From Bacteroidota bacterium (GTDB lineage Bacteria; Bacteroidota; Bacteroidia; Chitinophagales; Chitinophagaceae): 64,000 nucleotides of DNA. Both the position numbers and the translations under genes were made by a program. Every line of letters begins with the position of its first letter. Position 1 is the stretch's first letter. The notes under the pieces were generated by a model, which was not told the DNA's origin, made no database searches, and saw only the letters and a program-made list of their open reading frames with translations. The stretch spans positions 62,001 to 126,000 of the forward strand of contig JAEZGS010000010.1 in assembly GCA_023437225.1 (NCBI GenBank). Direction: 5' to 3'. Below are positions 8,840 to 17,672 of the stretch, piece after piece.

Positions 8840-11128
8840 CTATTGTATAAGCATAAAAGCGGAGCGTTGTATCTGTGGTTCCTGTGATGGAAATTTATAT
8901 CTGCAGATGTAAAGAAAGTTCTGTGAGTTTTGCAAATGTCCACTGATCTTTCCATCCCAGCCAGTATTGAAGTCTTTGGTTTCAAAGATGACCTGGCCCC
9001 AGCGGTTGAATATTATCAATTCAAAATATTCAGGAGTGGCGAAGACTGATGGCTTGAAGAGATCGTTCTTGCCATCATTATTTGGTGTAAAGGCGTTGGG
9101 AAAAACGATTCCCTGGTAACATCCTTCTTCGAATAACGTAATCGTATCGCTTGCTTTGCAGTTGTGTTCATTGCTTACCGTCACAGTATAATTACCGGGA
9201 GTGTTAACCCGGATCTTCTGACTCGTCGATCCGTTTTCCCATAAATAAGTTTTGAACCCAGGACCTGCGTCCAGATCAACAGGTTTATGCGGGCATACTG
9301 CTTTATCGGGTCCAAGGTCTACTTCATCCGGATTAACGTTGTGCACTTCAAGCGTATCGGATGATTGGTAACCGCAATAGTCAGTTACTGTTACATGAAA
9401 AGTGCCTGGTTCGGTGAGTCGTATAAACCGTTCCGTAGAACCATTTGACCATAAGTAATCCCGGTATCCTGGAATAGATATGGTGACGAAGTCGCCCTGA
9501 CACAGAAAATGATCGCGACTGAGATTCACATTGCCGAGGCGAACATTGGTACTTACCTTCAACTGGCTTGTGAGTACTGAACAATTCGTCGGCATCGTTG
9601 CTGTAATATCAACGCTTCCTACGTCGAGGAATTCAACTTCAATGGTGGAGTCCGTTTCCTTCACGATCCGTGCCATATCCTGAGTAACGGACCAGGTAAC
9701 CGGCCTGGTGCAACCAGGATTGCGTATTATCTTATATACTGCGTTTGATTCTCCGATGCAGACGGATGTATCTCCTTCAACTGATATGATTGAACAATCA
9801 TCTTTGCAATAATCGGAAGTATTGATCTCTTCGTCGTTAACATTCATGTTTTCTGCAACTATGGAAAGAGCTTGCGGGGATACGTTTGCAAACTGAAAAG
9901 GAGTCATCGTAACGTTGAGAGTTGAAATGGCTTCCGTGGCATTTTCATCGGCACAGCCTTCCACGATGCCATTAGCATTTGTATGGATCAGGTATGCGGC
10001 TCCACTGGATGAATATTTTTGTGTTGAAGCGATGAGGAGTCCGTTTGTAGTGGAGTTGCGTAACAGCGGAAAGCCGCGATTAACATCAACAAACTTTTTT
10101 CGACCCCACAGCAGTTGATTGCCTGCATCAAACTTATACACGTTAATAAACGCATCGGATTGATTGTTGCTTTGAGCCAGGATATAAGACCCGTCGGCAT
10201 TGGGGAGTATGTTAGTGGCAAATGTATTATTGGAAAATGCCCTCATCGAAGCAATCGATCCGTCTGATTGAAGAGTAAGATTTATCTGTCGGTTAAATGC
10301 AGGAGGTGTAGTGGGCCGCGAGTATCCATTAACAAGGATCCTGTTATTTACAATGTGCAATTGCTGGAACTGGTCAAAGCGATTTTGAATATCGTATTGA
10401 TTTGCCCAGATTATCGAACCGTCCGATCGATTCAGTTTTACTACAATTCCATTTCTTGCGGCGGCAGCACATGTGGCTGTAACGTAGTAGCCTCCCGCGT
10501 CCTGGGCGATCTCCAGGAAAAGGTCGTTGCCGGGATTGTCGTAAAGGAAAGACCATTGCTGATTGCCCTGTCCGTCTAATTTTATTAAAAATGCCGAAGA
10601 TTCATCTTGCGCATCAAAGCGATTGCCGGAAAGCAGAATTGAACCGTCGCTGTCCACGAGCATATCGTATAAGAACATAGTATTATCGCTAATGCGCTTT
10701 GTCCAGGCAATGCTCCCTGCATCATCGATCTGCATAAGGGTTATATCGGACCCGGACTGGCCGGCTATGATATAAGTTCCGTTGGCAATCTTAGATATTC
10801 GTAACCATTCGTCGCTTATTTCAGAGTCGTAAGCCCGCGTCCATACGGGCTTTCCCTGCGCATCTGTTTTCATCACCAATGCGTCTGCATTTGCAATGTT
10901 ATCGTCAACGCGTCCGATGATCACCAGAGTGCCATCGGGGTTTTCAACAAGGTCATTGATCCTGATCGAGCTACCCGTAGGTGATTGAAAGAGTTTGTGG
11001 TACGGACCTGTATCACAGTCGTCAACGACAGCGTTAATTGGATTGGAAGATTGCTGCTTAGTACTTATAAAAAGCAGGAAGCAGAAAAGGGCAGTGACGG
11101 CTTGGTTAAAGGGATGCACAAGGGGCAT
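8840..11128 (-). CDS. Secreted protein with gliding-motility (CHU_C / type IX) C-terminal domain
   Basis: A 762-residue exported protein. A hydrophobic signal-like segment covers about residues 8-24. Residues 50-400 contain repeated blade-like units (for example DGTLVIIGR, DGSILLSGN, NRILVNGYS) resembling a beta-propeller or delta-60-type repeat. Residues 440-660 hold Ig-like/PKD-like segments with paired FLCQGD, YLWSNGST and YLWENGST motifs. The last 85 residues are the gliding-motility-associated domain: VFPNAFTPNNDGKND, FELIIFNRWGQ and GWDGKI. That tail is known to direct type IX secretion and surface attachment in Bacteroidota. The ligand is unknown. It lies 23 bases downstream of rocD. 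Confidence 0.85.
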   Translation of the reverse strand: MPLVHPFNQAVTALFCFLLFISTKQQSSNPINAVVDDCDTGPYHKLFQSPTGSSIRINDLVENPDGTLVIIGRVDDNIANADALVMKTDAQGKPVWTRAYDSEISDEWLRISKIANGTYIIAGQSGSDITLMQIDDAGSIAWTKRISDNTMFLYDMLVDSDGSILLSGNRFDAQDESSAFLIKLDGQGNQQWSFLYDNPGNDLFLEIAQDAGGYYVTATCAAAARNGIVVKLNRSDGSIIWANQYDIQNRFDQFQQLHIVNNRILVNGYSRPTTPPAFNRQINLTLQSDGSIASMRAFSNNTFATNILPNADGSYILAQSNNQSDAFINVYKFDAGNQLLWGRKKFVDVNRGFPLLRNSTTNGLLIASTQKYSSSGAAYLIHTNANGIVEGCADENATEAISTLNVTMTPFQFANVSPQALSIVAENMNVNDEEINTSDYCKDDCSIISVEGDTSVCIGESNAVYKIIRNPGCTRPVTWSVTQDMARIVKETDSTIEVEFLDVGSVDITATMPTNCSVLTSQLKVSTNVRLGNVNLSRDHFLCQGDFVTISIPGYRDYLWSNGSTERFIRLTEPGTFHVTVTDYCGYQSSDTLEVHNVNPDEVDLGPDKAVCPHKPVDLDAGPGFKTYLWENGSTSQKIRVNTPGNYTVTVSNEHNCKASDTITLFEEGCYQGIVFPNAFTPNNDGKNDLFKPSVFATPEYFELIIFNRWGQVIFETKDFNTGWDGKISGHLQNSQNFLYICRYKFPSQEPQIQRSAFMLIQ

Positions 11129-11151
11129 GCAATAAAGATAATGAAGACACC

Positions 11152-12387
11152 TTATATCTCCTTAATGCTGCGGCTGATGATGTCCACTGCTTCCATGAGT
11201 TGCCCTTCATTGATTATGAGCGGTGGTGCAAAGCGGATTTTATTGCCATGCGTGGGTTTCGCCAGCAGACCATTGTCCCGCATGGCGAGGCAGATCTTCC
11301 AGGCGGCTTCTCCATCAGGATGCTCGATCTCGATTGCGTTGAGCAATCCCTTACCGCGGATCTCCGAAATGATTGGCGAGTTCAGTGCCGCGATCTGTTT
11401 CCTGAAAATCTCTCCCATCCTCTGCGCATTATCGGCCATCTGCTCGTCCCTGAGGACCTGCAGGGAAGTTATCGCAACCTTACACGCCAGCGGGCTACCA
11501 CCAAAGGTTGATCCATGCTCTCCCGCCTGGATGGTTAGCATGATTTCGTCATCTGCAAGAACGGCGGATACGGGCATCGTACCTCCGCTCAATGCTTTAC
11601 CGAGAATGAGTATATCGGGTCGCACTTCCTCATGGTCACATGCCAGCATTTTCCCTGTGCGTGCCAGTCCGGTTTGTATCTCATCTGCTATGAAGAGGAC
11701 GTTCGCTTCGGTGGTCAGCACACGTACTTGTTTCAAATATCCATCTGTTGGCACTTTCACGCCTGCTTCTCCCTGGATGGGCTCCACCAGGAAACCCGCA
11801 ACATTCGGATCTTGCAATGCCTGCTTCAACGCCTGTACGTCATCGTAAGGAATGATCACAAAGCCCGGCATGAACGGTCCGAATCCTTTGCTGGATGAGG
11901 GATCCGTGCTGAACGAAATGACAGTGCTGGTGCGGCCGTGGAAGTTTTCGGCGCAAACAATAATACGGGCCCGGTCGGCTGGAATTTTCTTTACATCATA
12001 GCCCCATCGCCTTGCAAGCTTTATTGCTGTTTCAACAGCTTCAACACCGCTGTTCATCGGCAATACTTTGTCATAGCCAAAGTAGCCGGTGATGTATTCA
12101 GCATATTCACCCAATACATCGCTGTGAAATGCACGTGAAGTGAGGGTGAGGCGCTGAGCCTGTTCGATTAGCGTTTGGATAATGGCAGGATGACAGTGTC
12201 CCTGGTTTACAGCCGAATAGCCGCTAAGAAAATCGAAATATCGCTTATTGTCGACATCCCAGACATACACGCCCTCACCTTTTTGAAGCACTACAGGCAA
12301 AGGATGGTAGTTATGTGCGCTATATTGATCTTCCAGTTGAATATAACGGGCTGTTTGCCCTTGCGGGATGTATGATGTAACTGACAT
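11152..12387 (-). CDS. rocD: Ornithine aminotransferase
   Basis: A 411-residue class III PLP aminotransferase that converts ornithine and 2-oxoglutarate to glutamate semialdehyde and glutamate. Motifs: HNYHPLP (25-31), cofactor-binding Asp in IADEIQTG (D235) and Schiff-base lysine in LGKALSGG (K264). The frame is open 40 codons further upstream, but that would run into ispE; the ATG at 12387, giving MSVTSYIPQG, matches the family N-terminus and leaves 28 bases after the ispE stop. It is the third gene of a likely BFN-ispE-rocD transcript. Length and motifs are those of a normal RocD. Confidence 0.93.
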   Translation of the reverse strand: MSVTSYIPQGQTARYIQLEDQYSAHNYHPLPVVLQKGEGVYVWDVDNKRYFDFLSGYSAVNQGHCHPAIIQTLIEQAQRLTLTSRAFHSDVLGEYAEYITGYFGYDKVLPMNSGVEAVETAIKLARRWGYDVKKIPADRARIIVCAENFHGRTSTVISFSTDPSSSKGFGPFMPGFVIIPYDDVQALKQALQDPNVAGFLVEPIQGEAGVKVPTDGYLKQVRVLTTEANVLFIADEIQTGLARTGKMLACDHEEVRPDILILGKALSGGTMPVSAVLADDEIMLTIQAGEHGSTFGGSPLACKVAITSLQVLRDEQMADNAQRMGEIFRKQIAALNSPIISEIRGKGLLNAIEIEHPDGEAAWKICLAMRDNGLLAKPTHGNKIRFAPPLIINEGQLMEAVDIISRSIKEI

Positions 12388-12415
12388 AAATAATGAATTG
12401 AATGAAGATAATAAA

Positions 12416-13285
12416 TTATCCGGCAGGCGCGGGTGAATGGACGGAAACACTATAACGCCCGGACAATTGCTGCACCAGGTCCGCAGGCCTTTCACGAAAA
12501 ATGCCATAAAAACTGGAACCGCTGCCGCTCATGCTGGCGTATAAAGCACCTGCATCGTACAATGCAGACTTTATGTCTCTCAGTTCCGGGTGAGTGTTGA
12601 ATATTGGTGCTTCAAAATCATTCAATAAATGATCTCTCCATCCTTCAATAGGTTGTTTGATCACATCCTGCATTTGCTGCTTCCATGGCGAAGGCTGTAT
12701 TTCTGCAAATGCGGCAGCAGTGCTAACATGGACGTTTGGATGAACAAGCAGGAAGTGATACGACGACAGATCGAGCTCAATGGGTCGCAAAACTTCACCG
12801 CGGCCAGTAGCAAACGCAGGTTTATTAATGATGAAAAATGGGCAATCGCTTCCAAGTTGTAACGCGGCGTCAAGCAATTCGACGGTGTTCATTGAAAGCT
12901 GGAATTTTTCATTAAGTAACCTCAGGCAAAATGCTGCATCTGAGGAGCCTCCGCCAAGTCCTGCACCCATTGGAATGGTTTTGTGTAAATGCATCCTGAC
13001 TGGCGGTAGAGGAAATTTTTGTTTGAGTAAGCGATAAGCCTTTATGCACAGGTTTAATGCCGGGTCACCGGGAATGTCAAGTCCTGAAGAGGAAAACTGA
13101 ACATCGGTGAATGTTGTATTTATTTGTCCGGCACTCGTATCTAAATGTTGATCGGCACGAACGATCTCGAGTGCATCGGTAAATGGCAGGGGATAGAAAA
13201 CGGTTTCAAGGTCGTGATATCCGTCGTTTCTCTTCCTGGTAATATTAAGTCCAAGATTGATTTTACAATTCGGGAAAAGGATCAA
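12416..13285 (-). CDS. ispE: 4-diphosphocytidyl-2-C-methyl-D-erythritol kinase
   Basis: A 289-residue GHMP kinase of the non-mevalonate isoprenoid pathway that phosphorylates CDP-methylerythritol. The N-terminal PNCKINLGLNI (5-15) includes the conserved lysine, and the GHMP phosphate loop PMGAGLGGGSSDAA spans 105-118, followed by LGSDCPFF. The C-terminal MSGSGSSFYGIF is the third GHMP motif. It starts 17 bases after the BFN gene stop, so the two are probably co-transcribed. Nothing about it is unusual. Confidence 0.95.
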   Translation of the reverse strand: MILFPNCKINLGLNITRKRNDGYHDLETVFYPLPFTDALEIVRADQHLDTSAGQINTTFTDVQFSSSGLDIPGDPALNLCIKAYRLLKQKFPLPPVRMHLHKTIPMGAGLGGGSSDAAFCLRLLNEKFQLSMNTVELLDAALQLGSDCPFFIINKPAFATGRGEVLRPIELDLSSYHFLLVHPNVHVSTAAAFAEIQPSPWKQQMQDVIKQPIEGWRDHLLNDFEAPIFNTHPELRDIKSALYDAGALYASMSGSGSSFYGIFRERPADLVQQLSGRYSVSVHSPAPAG

Positions 13286-13302
13286 GGCTGTTGTATTGAA
13301 AA

Positions 13303-13896
13303 TTATCGTCCTCGTTTACGGCTATTGATCTCATCGCGGATAGCGATTGCACGGATATAATCTTCCTGCTCGAGAACTTCGTTGAGCAAGGTATTTAGTT
13401 CTTCGAGCGATAATGTTTTCAGATCTTCTGTTCCGCTGGGCTCGGAGGCAACGGCCTCTTTTGCGATCTTCTTTTTGCCGGAAGAATCTTCCATCAGGAT
13501 CCCTGCACTTTCCAGGATGTTGTCATATGTGTAGATAGGGCAGCCAAACCGGACAGCAAGCGCCAGGGCATCTGAAGTACGTGAGTCGATCTCAACAGTA
13601 TCGTGTTCACTCACGCAAAGAAGTTTTGAGTAGAATATCCCTTCCTGCAGATCACAGATAATGATTTCCTGCAACTCGATATTGAAAGCGTTCATGAAGT
13701 TTTTCATCAGGTCATGCGTGAGAGGGCGACTTGGATTCATTTTCTCCAAAGCCACGGCAATTGCCTGTGCTTCAAAACCGCCAATAACAATTGGCAAACG
13801 TCTAAGTCCATTCACTTCGCCTAATACCACCGCATAGCTGTGAGTTTGAGTAATGCTATGCGACAAAGCCACTATTTCCAGCTCAATTTTCTTCAT
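13303..13896 (-). CDS. Bifunctional nuclease family protein with UVR motif
   Basis: A 197-residue protein. Residues 1-130 match the BFN domain (DUF151, PF02577): YAVVLGEVNGLRRLPIVIGG and a later EIDSRTSDALALA. Residues 163-192 (LEELNTLLNEVLEQEDYIRA and on) fit a UvrB/UvrC helical motif. This BFN-UVR arrangement is widespread in Bacteroidota; nuclease activity has been reported for plant relatives but the bacterial role is not settled. It is first in a run with ispE and rocD. Confidence 0.85.
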   Translation of the reverse strand: MKKIELEIVALSHSITQTHSYAVVLGEVNGLRRLPIVIGGFEAQAIAVALEKMNPSRPLTHDLMKNFMNAFNIELQEIIICDLQEGIFYSKLLCVSEHDTVEIDSRTSDALALAVRFGCPIYTYDNILESAGILMEDSSGKKKIAKEAVASEPSGTEDLKTLSLEELNTLLNEVLEQEDYIRAIAIRDEINSRKRGR

Positions 13897-13954
13897 ATTA
13901 CGCTTGTTCCAGGTTCAAAAATCCGGATAACTCCTGTAAAAATAGGAATACAAA

Positions 13955-14006
13955 TTTGGAATTTGAGAAATTGAACAACTTGCTTATTCATTCCTCAAAT
14001 TCCAAA
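13955..14006 (-). terminator. 13-bp perfect inverted repeat downstream of etfA
   Basis: TTTGGAATTTGAG (13955-13967) is exactly complementary to CTCAAATTCCAAA (13994-14006), with a 26-base loop. Read on the minus strand it starts 11 bases after the etfA stop and runs into TTTGTATT, so it could end the etfBA transcript. The stem is AT-rich and the T-tract is imperfect, so an alternative role in mRNA stability is possible. Confidence 0.5.
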
Positions 14007-14016
14007 CGAAGAAATA

Positions 14017-14970
14017 TTAATGTTTCTTTAGCTCTTCAATGATCTTCGGTACTACTTCGAACGCGTCACCCACAATTCCATAGTCTGCTGCTTTGAAGAA
14101 AGGAGCTTCCGGATCTTTATTAATGACGACGATCGTTTTACTTCTATTCACCCCGGCAAGGTGTTGGATCGCGCCTGAAATACCAATTGCGAAATAAAGA
14201 TTTGGAGCAATTGCCAGTCCGGTCTGTCCTACGTGTTCATGATGGGGACGCCAATGTGCATCAGCAACGGCGCGACTGCAGGCAGTTGCGGCATTGAGCA
14301 ATTGAGCCAGCTCTTCAACCATACCCCAGTTCTCAGGGCCTTTTAATCCGCGACCTCCACTGATCACCCGCTCAGCCTCACTTAGCGGAATCTGGCCGGT
14401 AACCTTATTTACCGCGGTAATTTTTATGCGTGAAGGTTCTACACTTATATTGATGGCTTTTACTTCTGCGGTTCCTTCCGATGGTTTAACCTGGTAGGAA
14501 TTCGGATTGATGCTGATGATCTTTTTATCGGTATTGATCTTTACACGTGCAAACGCTTTACCCGAATAAACATTCTTTCTGGCGGTGAGAGCATCGGCCG
14601 ACTCAGGCAATGCTGTAACTCCCGTTACCAGTCCCGCTTTCATGCGAGCAGAAAGGATAGGAGCGATGGCACGTCCATTCATGTTATGTGAAAAGATGAT
14701 AGTATCCGCACCTGTAGATGTTACGGCCTGCTCAATTGCCTTTGCATACCGTAATGCGTCAAACTGGTCAAAGCTTGCGTCACTGGCATGGTGTACAGTC
14801 TTAACTCCGTATCTGCCTATTGAAGTGAGATCTTCACTGTGGCTACCCATTATGAGACCTTCGGCAGTAGTATTTTGTTGACGGGCAAGTTCAGCGCCAT
14901 ATGATAGCGCCTCATAGGAAGTCTTCTTTATTTGTCCTTCGGATTGATCAATAAATATTAATACAGACAT
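14017..14970 (-). CDS. etfA: Electron transfer flavoprotein alpha subunit
   Basis: A 317-residue ETF alpha subunit that carries FAD and passes electrons from acyl-CoA and related dehydrogenases to the quinone pool. The C-terminal FAD domain is clear: GGRGLKGPENWG, then SRAVADAHW, QTGLAIAPNLYFAIGISGAIQH and VVINKDPEAPFFKAADYGIVGD. It follows etfB by 30 bases on the same strand, the usual heterodimer gene pair. The N-terminal domain and total length are normal. Confidence 0.95.
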   Translation of the reverse strand: MSVLIFIDQSEGQIKKTSYEALSYGAELARQQNTTAEGLIMGSHSEDLTSIGRYGVKTVHHASDASFDQFDALRYAKAIEQAVTSTGADTIIFSHNMNGRAIAPILSARMKAGLVTGVTALPESADALTARKNVYSGKAFARVKINTDKKIISINPNSYQVKPSEGTAEVKAINISVEPSRIKITAVNKVTGQIPLSEAERVISGGRGLKGPENWGMVEELAQLLNAATACSRAVADAHWRPHHEHVGQTGLAIAPNLYFAIGISGAIQHLAGVNRSKTIVVINKDPEAPFFKAADYGIVGDAFEVVPKIIEELKKH

Positions 14971-15000
14971 GTTGTTGGTGTTGATTTAATGGATGAATGT

Positions 15001-15744
15001 TCAGATCACTTTTGCTTCTTCGCGAAGAAGGCGTACCAGTTCCGCCGGATTGTCTGCCGGTATCAGTTTCACGCCTGCTTTCGGCGGTGGCGTTTCGAAA
15101 CTGGTATAACTGGTCAATGGCTCTGCATTCACCGGTTCAACTACTTTCAACGGTTTTGTGCGGGCACTCATGATGCCTTTCATGTTTGGTATTCTTTGTT
15201 CTGCCATTCCTTTCTGACAACTGATCACTGCAGGTAGACTGACTTCACAGGTTTCTTCACCACCTTCGATCTCGCGGGTAACTACCGCAGTGGTTCCATT
15301 AAGTTCAAATTTGATCGCCAGACTCACGTATGGAAGATCGAGTAGACCTGCGAGCATACCGCCTACAGAAGAGCCCATGAAATCAAGTGTTTCTTTTCCT
15401 GCGAAAATCAAATCATAACTTCCTTGTTGTGCGATCGAAGCGATCTGGCTTGCTACATAAAAACTGTCCGGGGTTTCGCTGTTGATGCGGATAGCCTCGT
15501 CACCGCCTAACGCAAGAGCCTTGCGAATCACGGGCTCCATATCTGCACCGCCCACACTTACAAGATGGATGATGGTTGAGGGATCTTTTTCTTTTAATTC
15601 GATGGCACGAACCAATGCGTACCATTCATCGTAGGGATTAAGGATCCACTGAACTCCCGACTCAGCCAGCCGCGAATTATTATCGGTGAAACTGATCCTG
15701 GTTGTGGTGTCCGGGGTTTTGGTGATACAAACTAAAATCTTCAT
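15001..15744 (-). CDS. etfB: Electron transfer flavoprotein beta subunit
   Basis: A 247-residue ETF beta subunit, AMP-binding partner of EtfA. Recognisable are MKILVCITKTPDTTTRI at the N-terminus, NPYDEWYALVRAIELKE, ALGGDEAIRI, and the family signature DLPYVSLAIKFEL with ISCQKGMAEQRIPNMKGIM. The gene precedes etfA in the same orientation. A TATCTTTG -7-like element lies 47 bases upstream at 15791-15798. Confidence 0.95.
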   Translation of the reverse strand: MKILVCITKTPDTTTRISFTDNNSRLAESGVQWILNPYDEWYALVRAIELKEKDPSTIIHLVSVGGADMEPVIRKALALGGDEAIRINSETPDSFYVASQIASIAQQGSYDLIFAGKETLDFMGSSVGGMLAGLLDLPYVSLAIKFELNGTTAVVTREIEGGEETCEVSLPAVISCQKGMAEQRIPNMKGIMSARTKPLKVVEPVNAEPLTSYTSFETPPPKAGVKLIPADNPAELVRLLREEAKVI

Positions 15745-15790
15745 TGAACAAGCAAATTTTACTGGTTAAAGTTGTTTATGCAACCTTTAT

Positions 15791-15798
15791 CAAAGATA
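15791..15798 (-). promoter_or_regulatory. Putative Bacteroidota -7 element upstream of etfB
   Basis: On the minus strand this reads TATCTTTG, an exact match to the Bacteroidota TAnnTTTG consensus, 47 bases before the etfB start. I see no matching TTG at the -33 distance, because that position falls in the GCGGAAT repeat patch, so the assignment is tentative. Confidence 0.35.
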
Positions 15799-15800
15799 GT

Positions 15801-15997
15801 GTTTAACGGAATGCGGAAAGCAGAATGCGGAATGCGGAATTTTGTAACATACCGTTGGAATCTCTCTATTATATTGGATGACAACGCCGCTTTCCGCTTT
15901 CCGCTTCCCGCCTTACGCTTTCCGTTAAAGCCGCTTCCCGCTTCCCGCTTCCCGTTAAAGCCGCTTCCCGCTTCCCGCTTCCCGCTTTCCGTTAAAG
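15801..15997. repeat. Low-complexity GCGGAA / CGCTTCC repeat patch with inverted arms
   Basis: The left arm (15801-15840) contains GTTTAACGGAATGCGGAAAG and further GCGGAAT units. The right arm (15887-15997) is a tandem array of CGCTTCCC/CGCTTTCC heptamers broken into three blocks, each ending in CCGTTAAAG (about 15895-15930, 15931-15960, 15961-15997). The right arm is the approximate reverse complement of the left, so a transcript could fold into a long imperfect hairpin. The final block supplies the stop codon of the TPR gene. No open reading frame is credible in the gap between etfB and that gene. Confidence 0.75.
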
Positions 15998-16297
15998 GTC
16001 TTCCGCAGCCGCCTGCAATTCATTGTAAGCATGCATGTCTTTTACCATGCGGCATTGTTGCATGCCTTTTTCATACCATTCCAATGCAAGGGCTGGTTGT
16101 CCGGCACGTTCGAGCAATTTACCGAGATGATAGTAACTGCCCACGTATGATGGTTCGCGTGCAAGTATCGATTCAAAGATCTCCCGCGCTTTGTTGTCAT
16201 CGCCCTCCTTGATCAGTTCAAGTGCCAGCGCATGATTCAAAAAGCTATCGTTCGGATCTTCCTGTAATAATTCAATCAACTTTTGTTTTCGATCCAT
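15992..16297 (-). CDS. Small tetratricopeptide-repeat protein
   Basis: A 101-residue protein made almost wholly of TPR helices: NHALALELIKEGDDNKAREIF (residues about 21-41) and YYHLGKLLERAGQPALALEW (about 55-74) are two typical units with small residues at the packing positions. No signal peptide is present, so it is probably a cytoplasmic scaffold. It follows tilS by 22 bases. Its last codon and TAA stop lie inside the repeat patch at 15801-15997, which suggests that the repeat was inserted at or near the end of the gene. Confidence 0.75.
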   Translation of the reverse strand: MDRKQKLIELLQEDPNDSFLNHALALELIKEGDDNKAREIFESILAREPSYVGSYYHLGKLLERAGQPALALEWYEKGMQQCRMVKDMHAYNELQAAAEDL

Positions 16298-16319
16298 AAC
16301 AAAACTATTATTTAGAAGC

Positions 16320-17651
16320 CTATTTCCGGATACGTATACGATATACCTCCTTTGTTGAATCGGTTACTTTAAATCTCTCATCAATTCTTCTTCCAACGAC
16401 CCAGATGATCTTGCGATCTGATTCCAATACCCATTGTTCTTCCTTTTCTGGCCGCGAGAGCTTTTGATCGATCAGGAACCTGCTGATCTTTTTTTTCTTC
16501 TTCATACCAAGAGGATAAAAATAATCGCCCTGTTTCCATTTACGTAAGAGCAGGGGAAAGCGCATCTTCGAAAAATCCAATTGTGCTGTTGCAGCGGATG
16601 TATCGAGCTGAAATTTCGTTCGGTCAATGAGTTTCAACTCGATGATTGCATCTCCAAATTCGAACTCTTTTTCATCTCGTTCAATGGTGAAATAGGTTGA
16701 AGAAGTGTCTGCAAGTGGCGCAACAATCAGCCATTTTCGATTACGAATGATCCTGTGCGTAGAAGAGGCTATATAACTTCCATTGGCAGACGCACACAAG
16801 GTGATTACTTCAGGAACCTGCGATGGTGAAAAGCCGAAGTGGCGAAGACATTCAAATATTATCGTGCTAAGTGGCGACGACTTTAAAAGTTTAAGTATGG
16901 CGATGCGTGTTTGTTTACCATCATTTTCGAGCAAGCGTTTGCGATGAAGGGCAATAGACTGATCGTATAATTCCTGAACCTGTTGAAAGCGATCAATGTT
17001 GTGTAACAGGTTTTCTTTCGCCCCAGGCATAGCCTCTTCAAGCAAGGGAATAATTTTGTTTCGAAGAAAATTTCTGGTGTATTTGCTTTCCGAATTTGAA
17101 CTGTCTTCCACCCAGGTTAAATCGTTGTCCTTTGCATATTCATGAATTTCGGAACGCGTAAAACACAGTAGCGGTCGGCAAATATTCCGGTTTCGCACCG
17201 GTATGCCTGTCATACCTCTTATGCCTGTGCCTCGGAAAAAGAAAAGCAATAACGTTTCTATATTATCATCTGCGTGATGTGCTGTGAGTATTCTGCTCTC
17301 ATTATGAACAGAAGCAAGCTGATCAAACCATTCGTACCGGATGTTACGTGCAGCCTGTTGGATCGATTCACCATTTGATTCAGCGATCGTTACAGTATCG
17401 GCATGCAACACTTCAAGAGGTATGGAATATTCTGAACAAAATTTCTGTACAAACTCTTCGTCGCGAAAACTTTCTTCTCCGCGCAATTGGAAATTTACAT
17501 GAGCTGCAGTGAACTGGAAACCTGCTTTGTGCAGCAGGTGGCAAAGCACCACCGAATCAAGCCCGCCGCTGAACGCAACGATAAGCCTGGTGGAAATGTT
17601 GAAGAGCTGTTCATCCCTTACATGTTCTACGAAGCGCTGAAGCAGTTGCAT
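16320..17651 (-). CDS. tilS: tRNA(Ile)-lysidine synthetase
   Basis: A 443-residue enzyme that converts the wobble cytidine of tRNA-Ile(CAU) to lysidine using ATP and lysine. The PP-loop SGGLDS is at residues 28-33; HVNFQLRGEES and TAHHADDNIETLLLFFFRGTG are further N-type ATPase signatures, and RNFLRNKIIPLLEE marks the linker. The C-terminal lysine/tRNA-binding domain includes FPLLLRKWKQGDYFYPLGMK. Gene neighbours rhomboid and TPR share the strand with gaps of about 20 bases. Confidence 0.95.
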   Translation of the reverse strand: MQLLQRFVEHVRDEQLFNISTRLIVAFSGGLDSVVLCHLLHKAGFQFTAAHVNFQLRGEESFRDEEFVQKFCSEYSIPLEVLHADTVTIAESNGESIQQAARNIRYEWFDQLASVHNESRILTAHHADDNIETLLLFFFRGTGIRGMTGIPVRNRNICRPLLCFTRSEIHEYAKDNDLTWVEDSSNSESKYTRNFLRNKIIPLLEEAMPGAKENLLHNIDRFQQVQELYDQSIALHRKRLLENDGKQTRIAILKLLKSSPLSTIIFECLRHFGFSPSQVPEVITLCASANGSYIASSTHRIIRNRKWLIVAPLADTSSTYFTIERDEKEFEFGDAIIELKLIDRTKFQLDTSAATAQLDFSKMRFPLLLRKWKQGDYFYPLGMKKKKKISRFLIDQKLSRPEKEEQWVLESDRKIIWVVGRRIDERFKVTDSTKEVYRIRIRK

Positions 17652-17672
17652 GTTTCAATGTAATTAAATGCT

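Noticed and set aside
10985..11848. 287-residue plus-strand ORF opposite rocD and the gliding-type gene
   Set aside because: It lies antisense to two well-supported genes and has the Ser/Pro/Arg-rich composition of a shadow frame.
12388..12507. Longer rocD frame
   Set aside because: It would overlap the ispE coding region by about 90 bases and adds sequence foreign to the family.
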